Below are positions 58,115 to 64,000 of a stretch of 64,000 nucleotides of DNA, one piece after another. Both the position numbers and the translations under genes were made by a program. The stretch's first letter is position 1; the number at the start of each line of letters is the position of its first letter. The notes beneath the pieces are model-generated. The model saw only the letters and a program-made list of their open reading frames with translations. It had not been told where the DNA came from and searched no databases. The DNA comes from Persicaria tinctoria (taxonomy: Eukaryota; Streptophyta; Magnoliopsida; Caryophyllales; Polygonaceae): the NCBI GenBank assembly GCA_037127255.1, contig JBANSL010000009.1, forward strand, positions 19,553,475 to 19,617,474. The letters are read 5' to 3'.

Positions 58115-60704
58115 TTTTTTTTTTTATTAGGAAAGAATTCGGGTGGGTTGACCCTACCCGGAAGCATCCTTACGGATGAGGTCAAGGAAACCTGGGTCAT
58201 TTTCGATATCGATTCCTCGGGCAGAGCGGCAAAGGTGTGCAACCTTATCCGCCACTCTATTGCCCATACGAGGAACGTGAGAGAACACTACTTCTCTCAC
58301 CATCGATAGCAAGACTTGAACGTCAGAAAGGATTAATTCTATCTCCCAAGGGCATTTAGATTTTCCTTTTAAATGGTCCATGATTATCTTACAATCACCT
58401 TCAATTTGGATCCTATCTAAATTGAGTTGTAATACTTGATGGACCCCCATTTTGAGGGCAAGAGCCTCTGCTGTAATCAGATTCTGTTTACCAAGTTGCT
58501 GATGGTGAATGGAGACTGGTCGACCTTTCCAGTCCCTAATAACGACACCGGAAGAGCTGTCGCCATTAGAAAGAGATGAACCATCGAAATTAAGTTTAAA
58601 TGTGCCCCTGGGAGGCTTGCGCCACTGAATATTTTTTTGTTTGTTTTTCTTTTTTGAAGACACCCCCCGATGGGGGCGTATAACCTCCTCGACTTCCGCC
58701 TCGGCAACGAATGTTTTGTTCCAGTTATCTATGTGAGATTTGATCAGTTTTAGGACCGAATCTTTACCCGGAATGGCGATCTGTTGAAACAAGTGTTGGT
58801 TCCTGAAGTATCAAGTCGTCCACCAAGTGAAAGCGAGGGTAGACAGGACCGCAGGTTGTAGACTCTTCCCAACTGCAGATAGAATGGGTCTGAAATCCCG
58901 AGACTGAGCAATTAGACTAGCAATAGTCGATTGGTCTTGGGTTGTAAATTTGTATATTGCTTTGATGAAGTAACATTCCAAAAATAAATGGACCTCGTCC
59001 TCGGGTGCCGAATTGCACAGGGAGCAAGTGGGTGGAACTGCCGAACCCCTAAACGCCAGCCTGGAAGCAGTTGGCAGGCCGTTTTGCGCAATCCTCCATA
59101 GGAAATTCTTAACTTTCGGAGGGATATTAATCTTCCAAATCCAGGCATTACAATCAGGAGATGGTAAGGACTGAGCTGTTATCAATTTGTAAGCACTGGC
59201 AGTAGTGAACCATCCCTCCCTATCCGGCCACCAATATAGACGGTCTTGCAGATTCGAAGAAGGAAGATGGATATCTAAAATCTCTTGTACTATATTCGTA
59301 GGCAGAACCCTATGAAGTTTTTCACTCCACCACTTACCACCCAAAATATAGTCACTGACGGTCTCATCCAGATTGAAAAGTTGAGGGCAATCAACTCTAG
59401 CCAGTAAGGAGGAGGTTGTGATCCAGTTATCTGTCCAGAACTTTATAGTGCATCCATTTCCTACCGACCAAATCAAGCCCGCTTTAAAAGTGTCAATTAA
59501 GTCGGACAGCTTAGACCAATGCCAGGAGCTAGCCCCGGATCTTTTGTAATCGAAAATACTGGTGGAACGCAGGTACTTATGTCTGATCACGGACACCCAG
59601 ATGTTGCTGGGCTCGGCTAGAATTTTCCACAGAAGCTTCATCTGGAGAGCGACATTCATATCACTAGATTTACGAATTCCCAGACCCCCGAACTGCTTCG
59701 GTTTGCAGATCCTATCCAAACTAATCAGAGGCCTGTATTGGAGGTCCTTATTCCAAAAGAATGACCGATTTATCTGGTCTAGTTCTTTATGCAAAGCAGC
59801 AGGAAGCATAAAATTCTGCATCACATGCAATGGCTTAGCGGAGAGATTGGAGTTTATCAGGGTGGCACGTCCTTGTTGGGAGAGAGCATTGGTCCTCCAC
59901 TTAGTCAATTGTTGTTTGGATTTACAGATGATATCTTCAAATGTGTTGTTGGTGACTCTTCCATTAATAATTGGACAACCTAGATATTTCTCTATTGAAT
60001 GTTCGTTTGTAATGTTGAGGCAGTTGCACAGCTCCAGAATCCTATGATTCGGAATACCCTTGGTTGCTTGGAAGCTAGATTTGTGGTAATTGACCTTCTG
60101 ACCTGATACTTTACAGTATGAATCAACTATCATTTTCACTTTTCGCCCTGCATCCACGCTTCCTTTTGAGAATATGATGATATCGTCGGCGAAAGAAAGG
60201 AACGGAACTCGAGGCCCGTTGTGTCCAATCGGAAAACCAATGTTAGTTCTTTCAAGACTAGCTTCATCAGCCAATTTTCGAGCCAGAATCTCAGCACCTA
60301 AAATAAATAGGAAAGGAGATAAAGGATCGCCCTGGCGAATTCCCCTCGACGGAAGAAATAGCTCAGTAGGGCCGTTATTGACCAGTATCGAGAATGAGAC
60401 AGATGTTATACATTACATAACCCAAGAGATAAATGTATCATGAAATCCGAACTTTTGGAGCACACTTTTAAGAAAAAGCCAGTCGACCCTGTCGTATGCT
60501 TTTTCCATATCTAATTTTATTGCTAGCCACCCTTCTCGACCCCTACGACTTTTGTAGGAGTGGAAGATTTCATGGGCTATTACGACATTGTCTTGTATAG
60601 CCCTATCAGACACAAAGGCGCGCCCTGCAGTGGATGGATGAGTTTACCAACAACTTTTTTCATTCTATCTGTCAGAATTTTGGAAATTATTTTGTAGATA
60701 TTGG
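58115..60704 (-). mobile_element. 5'-truncated L1-type LINE, nearly open ORF2
   Basis: On the minus strand the element reads, from 60700 down: IYKIISKILTDRMKK, (frameshift near 60618) SDRAIQDNVVIAHEI, KLDMEKAYDRVDW, LSFADDIIIF (polymerase catalytic motif), SIEKYLGCPI, RPLISLDRICKPKQFGGLGI, a zf-RVT domain (CSLCNSAPEDEVHLFLEC) and RNase H (FKLNFDGSSLS, VVIRDWKGR, AEALALKMGV, RMGNRVADKVAH). Only two in-frame stops (60413-60415, 58811-58813) break 2.5 kb. The poly-A is the T run at 58115-58125. A perfect 18-bp target duplication AATACTTCTCTTAAATAT flanks it (58097-58114, 60705-60722). Confidence 0.95.
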
Positions 60705-60722
60705 AATACTTCTCTTAAATAT

Positions 60723-61053
60723 AAAACCAATAAGAAGATACTTCTCTTAAATTAAAAAAAAAATGGTTCAGTTATTCCAAAGTTTGCCTATTTCCTAAAT
60801 TTATTAGTTACTGTATTTTAAACACCTCTTATTTAACTCCTAATCTCTATAACTAGGCCTTTGATCTCGATATTAAATTTAATGGAACAACAACAGAAAG
60901 AGCTAAAACCCAGAAAGAACTTGGCCCAGATATCAACGAAAATCCAAGATGATAATTTAACAAAATTGTTAAACCAACGCTTCAGCATACATCGATTTCA
61001 GTCATATTAAGTTATATCAATATTTCCAGATTTAAGTCCTATAAAAAAAAAAA
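60723..61053. other. MED25 downstream region / 3' UTR
   Basis: Non-coding sequence downstream of the MED25-like stop. It contains a third partial copy of the ATACTTCTCTTAAAT phrase (60736-60750). The 3' UTR of the minus-strand gene is probably within 60850-61053. Confidence 0.5.
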
Positions 61054-61848
61054 TTAGCCCATGAAGCCACCTCCTGGCATGTTTTGTTGCACTTGAGAAG
61101 GAACTTGTCCTTGCTGGACTAGCTGAGGTCGAGTGAGACCTTGGACGTACGGCTGGCCTAACCCTCCACCCATCATCTGTTGGGATTGCTGCTGTTGCTG
61201 TTGCAGCTGCAGTTGCTGAGGAATCGGCTGCTGTTGCTGTTGAAGCTGAGGAATCGGCTGTTGTTGTTGTTGCTGCTGCTGCTGCAGCAGTGTCGGTTGC
61301 TGCTGTAGCTGGGGGAGTTGCTGTGGCTGTTGCTGCATGTGCTGGAGCGACTGCTGCTGCTGATGTTGCGGCATCTGCTGCTGTAGCTGTCGTTGCTGCT
61401 GCTGTTGAAGCTGTTGATTCTGCATCTGCTGTTGCTGTTGAAGCTGTTGATTCTGCAGCTGCTGCTGTTGCTGTGGGGTAGGATTCTGAGGCTTGAATAC
61501 CACCATATCCTGGCAGATTGGCAGACAAACGATGAGAGAAAGCCTAGTCAGGTTGAGTGGCAGATTGACTTGAATACCACTATATCCTGGCATCTGACTA
61601 CAACTTGGACAATGGAATTAAAGATCTCGCGAGAAACTCAACAATTTAGCTCTTTCAAATCAAAAAAACTAAAGCATCTGGGAAGGGGCAGTGATTTCGA
61701 AAAGTCCAATAGTAAGATGCTACACTCTAAAACATTGGATGATAGATTGCAGGTATCTTACCCCGGGAAAAAGCATTCCTATTAAGCGGCATGCTTTGTC
61801 GGATACTGACAGTAGCAGTGTCTGAGAAGGTAGTTGGATGACTGCACA
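61054..61848 (-). CDS. MED25: Mediator subunit 25-like, last two exons (partial)
   Basis: Two terminal exons are visible on minus. 61848-61762 encodes CAVIQLPSQTLLLSVSDKAC and RLIGMLFPG, and 61509-61054 encodes DMVVFKPQNP, a long Gln-rich tract with Leu/Met, then NMPGGGFMG-stop. These match the end of the plant MED25/PFT1 activator-interacting domain and its glutamine-rich tail. MED25 is the Mediator subunit that links jasmonate and light-signalling transcription factors to RNA polymerase II. A decoy copy of the acceptor-exon start (CCAGGATATAGTGGTATTCAAG) lies ~75 bp upstream in the intron, near 61570-61590. The remaining exons must lie beyond the right edge, past a Copia insertion. Confidence 0.88.
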
Positions 61849-61939
61849 CTGAAAATGTAAGCAAAAAGAGAACTTAACATTAATAAAAAAAAAACAAGAA
61901 GATTTCAACAAAAGGGCCTATCAGCAAGGATTTCATAAC

Positions 61940-62204
61940 TGTTAGACAAATTGAGTCTCTGAGTAAACAATTACAGCAGTAATTGTTTACAGTCAGCATT
62001 GTTAGAATGTTGAGTCCCTAGGTAAACAATTACTGCAATTAGTAATTGTTTACAGTCAGCATTTATATTCTGTATGTAGATTTCCCATGGATGTATTTAG
62101 AATGTCTAGGAGTATTAAATGCTCTCTCTCATCTGCCCTGATGTAATATAAATTGGCTAGTTGCCTAAGAATAAATTTAAGCCTTTCATTCACAATCTCT
62201 CTCA
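61940..62204 (+). mobile_element. 5' LTR of a Copia retrotransposon
   Basis: The LTR ends ...CTCTCTCA directly before the primer-binding site. Its start is TGTTAGACAAATTGAGTC at 61940 or the similar TGTTAGAATGTTGAGTC at 62000; the first 60 bp are duplicated in tandem, so the true start is ambiguous. Length is 205 or 265 bp. It interrupts an intron of the MED25-like gene in antisense orientation to it. Confidence 0.85.
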
Positions 62205-62216
62205 TGGTACCAGAGC
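62205..62216 (+). other. Primer-binding site (initiator tRNA-Met type)
   Basis: TGGTACCAGAGC immediately follows the LTR. It differs by one base from the common Copia PBS TGGTATCAGAGC, complementary to the 3' end of initiator methionine tRNA. Confidence 0.85.
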
Positions 62217-62328
62217 TCTTGAGAGATCTAAGTTTTTAACCTTTGGCCGCCACCTTTGCCGCCTATCCACCACCTATTCCGCCATCAGTTGGCTGCCACC
62301 TTTGCCGCCTATCCACCACTTTTTTGCC

Positions 62329-64000
62329 ATGATGTCAAATTCTTCTACTGCTAAAATAGCAGCTGAAATCAAACATCTACAGAATATTCTAAAAGCATGT
62401 GAAGCCTCTCCTGAGTTGGTATATTGTGAGTCTTTGGCTCTCACTGGTACCCGAAGTCACCTTTTTGGCCAGCAATGGATTCTGGACAGCGGTGCAACAG
62501 ATCATATGACCAATGATCGGTCCTTGTTTTCTTCATATCAGCCCTTCACCTATCAGAAGAAACTCATCACTGCCAATGGGAGCTCAGCACCCATCTTAGG
62601 TAATGGCACTGTTACTACCATCTTCTCCTTGCCTCTATGTAATGTTTTATTCGTTCCCAATCTCTCGTCTAATCTTATATCCATTAAGAAATTGGTTCAT
62701 GACCTTCACTGTGAAGTTGTGTTCTCTCCTTCTGGTTGCATAATCATGGATTTGGTCTCAAGGAAGATTATTGGACGTGGTAGAGAAAGTGGGAACCTCT
62801 ACTTCTTAGAGAAACCTCATGCTAATACCTGTCTTAGCACCACAAATTCAGCTTCTACATGTCTTAGCACCACAAATTCAGCTTCTAAACTTTGGCTCCA
62901 ACACCACCGACTAGGTCATCCTTCTCTTTCCTTGATGAAGCACATGCTTCCTAGTCTTTTTATTGGCTTAGAGTCTGAGAAACTTGTTTGTTCCACTTGT
63001 GAAAAAGCCAAACACAAACGTGTCTCATTTCCTATTCGAGATAAAAGATGCCTAGTTCCTTTTGAGGTAATCCATAGTGATATTTGGGGTCCTGCGCCGG
63101 TAAAGAACATAAATGGATCTAGCTGGTTTCTTACTTTGATTGATGATTGCACTCGGGTTACATGGTTGTTCTTGCTCAAACACAAATCTGAAGCTAGTAC
63201 TATCATTCCTGCATTTTATGCTATGATTCTCAATCAATTTGGCAAATCAATTCAACGCTTCAGATCTGATAATGCCAAAGATTACTTTAATCAAACCCTT
63301 TCCTCCTTTTTCACCACAAAAGGCATTATTCATGAGTCTTCTTGTGTGTATACACCACAACAAAATGGCCTTGCTGAGCGGAAAAATGGGCATATTCTTA
63401 ATGTCACTAGAGCTGTCATGTTTCAATCTAATGTTCCAAAGTTCTATTGGGGGGAAGCAGCCCTCACCGTTGTTTATTTGATAAACCGAACCCCTTCTAA
63501 AACCTTGAAGTACCAATCTCCACTTAAAAACCTTCAGTCCTTCTTTCCCCATCTCTCAATTGATCACAGGTTAGAGCCTAAGATCTTTGGCTGCACTGCC
63601 TATGCCCATGTTCATTCTCCTGGTAGAGGTAAACTTGACCCCCGAGCTCAGAAGTGCATCTTCATAGGTTATTCCAACACAAAAAAGGGTTACAAATGTT
63701 ACTGTCCCATTACTAAACACACCTTTGTTACTGCTGATATTACCTTTGCTGAAAATACCCCATTCTACATCTCCTCACCTTCTTCAGCTCATGAACACAC
63801 CTTTGAATCCACTCTTTCAGATCTCCCTACCACTGTCTACCTTCCTGTTGACACCATAAGCACCACCACAGACCCTATAGCAACTGCAGATCCTACTCCA
63901 TCTAATGTTATCAGTGCTACTACAGACCCTGTCGCAGCTACACCTCCCTTTCCTACTGCAGATCCTATTCCATCCAATGTTAACAGCCCTACCACGGACC
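62329..64000 (+). CDS. Copia polyprotein, gag-less, protease-integrase (open at edge)
   Basis: An ORF from the ATG at 62329 stays open to the window end (557 codons). Only about 50 residues precede the protease motif WILDSGATDHMT, so the gag region is missing. Then come the GAG-pre-integrase zinc-binding block (HHRLGHPSLS, CSTCEKAKHKR), the integrase core with the catalytic D-D-E context (HSDIWGPAP, RSDNAKDYF, QQNGLAERKNG), and PKIFGCTAYAHV, KCIFIGYSNTKKGYKC. The last 200 bases encode a Pro/Thr-rich repeat. RT and RNase H would lie outside. A 33 bp duplication (CTTAGCACCACAAATTCAGC twice) occurs at 62833-62887. The open frame suggests a fairly young element. Confidence 0.9.
   Translation, partial: MMSNSSTAKIAAEIKHLQNILKACEASPELVYCESLALTGTRSHLFGQQWILDSGATDHMTNDRSLFSSYQPFTYQKKLITANGSSAPILGNGTVTTIFSLPLCNVLFVPNLSSNLISIKKLVHDLHCEVVFSPSGCIIMDLVSRKIIGRGRESGNLYFLEKPHANTCLSTTNSASTCLSTTNSASKLWLQHHRLGHPSLSLMKHMLPSLFIGLESEKLVCSTCEKAKHKRVSFPIRDKRCLVPFEVIHSDIWGPAPVKNINGSSWFLTLIDDCTRVTWLFLLKHKSEASTIIPAFYAMILNQFGKSIQRFRSDNAKDYFNQTLSSFFTTKGIIHESSCVYTPQQNGLAERKNGHILNVTRAVMFQSNVPKFYWGEAALTVVYLINRTPSKTLKYQSPLKNLQSFFPHLSIDHRLEPKIFGCTAYAHVHSPGRGKLDPRAQKCIFIGYSNTKKGYKCYCPITKHTFVTADITFAENTPFYISSPSSAHEHTFESTLSDLPTTVYLPVDTISTTTDPIATADPTPSNVISATTDPVAATPPFPTADPIPSNVNSPTTD

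Noticed and set aside
61007..61528. Ala/Thr-rich 173-codon minus-strand ORF
   Set aside because: It is the Gln-repeat DNA of MED25 read in another frame.
62205..62216. Possible tRNA fragment
   Set aside because: Only 12 bases match an initiator tRNA 3' end; it is the retrotransposon primer-binding site. No tRNA or rRNA gene was seen anywhere in the window.

Overview
The window is nuclear DNA of a flowering plant, most likely a eudicot. The evidence is multi-exon genes with GT-AG introns whose products are plant families (PP2A scaffold subunit, plant cadmium resistance, GDT1-like, lysine/histidine transporter, proline-rich wall protein, MED25), set in dense plant-type transposons. Nothing bacterial, viral or organellar was seen. 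The species cannot be named from the sequence.

Layout. 1-12.8 kb is nested LTR-retrotransposon wreckage: a gypsy remnant ending in an LTR (1693-5324) that was itself hit by a long-TIR DNA element, in turn hit by a small hAT-type element; a second gypsy remnant with a 3.2 kb LTR (7989-11197); and a third LTR at 12542-12803. 12.9-22.5 kb is one LINE 3' half, split by a 4.8 kb CACTA element (13525-18290) and a 2.8 kb LTR unit (18870-21660, 5-bp target duplication). 22.5-38 kb is gene-rich: PP2A-A (+, 12 coding exons, 587 aa), a PLAC8/plant cadmium resistance gene (-, 4 exons, 197 aa), a GDT1-like gene (+, 12 exons, 224 aa) followed tail-to-tail by a ClpS remnant (-), then a tandem-repeat Tyr/Pro-rich wall protein gene (-) with one frameshift. 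40.3-50.7 kb is a second, 5'-truncated copy of the GDT1/ClpS segment, split by an 8.4 kb nest of transposons (hAT within hAT, and hAT carrying a MULE that encodes a decayed MuDR transposase and an antisense plant-mobile-domain gene). 50.8-53.8 kb is an LHT1-like amino acid transporter (-, 8 exons, 437 aa). 54-60.7 kb holds three more hAT-type elements and two LINE insertions. 61.0-61.9 kb is the 3' end of a MED25-like gene (-), with a gag-less Copia element (61940 to the window end) sitting in one of its introns.

The host genes are unrelated in function; their common feature is how transposons have entered introns, promoters and duplicated copies. The most unusual signals are: (i) four copies of a double-hairpin motif with apparent compensatory changes inside the 2.8 kb LTR; (ii) eight or nine hAT-type elements with 8-bp target duplications, several carrying a GC-rich word in the same orientation at both ends; (iii) palindromic hairpins in the MULE terminal repeats; and (iv) an intact empty site for the 8.4 kb insertion preserved in the paralogous copy. 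All exon models come from reading splice sites and family conservation by eye; no alignments or searches were run.
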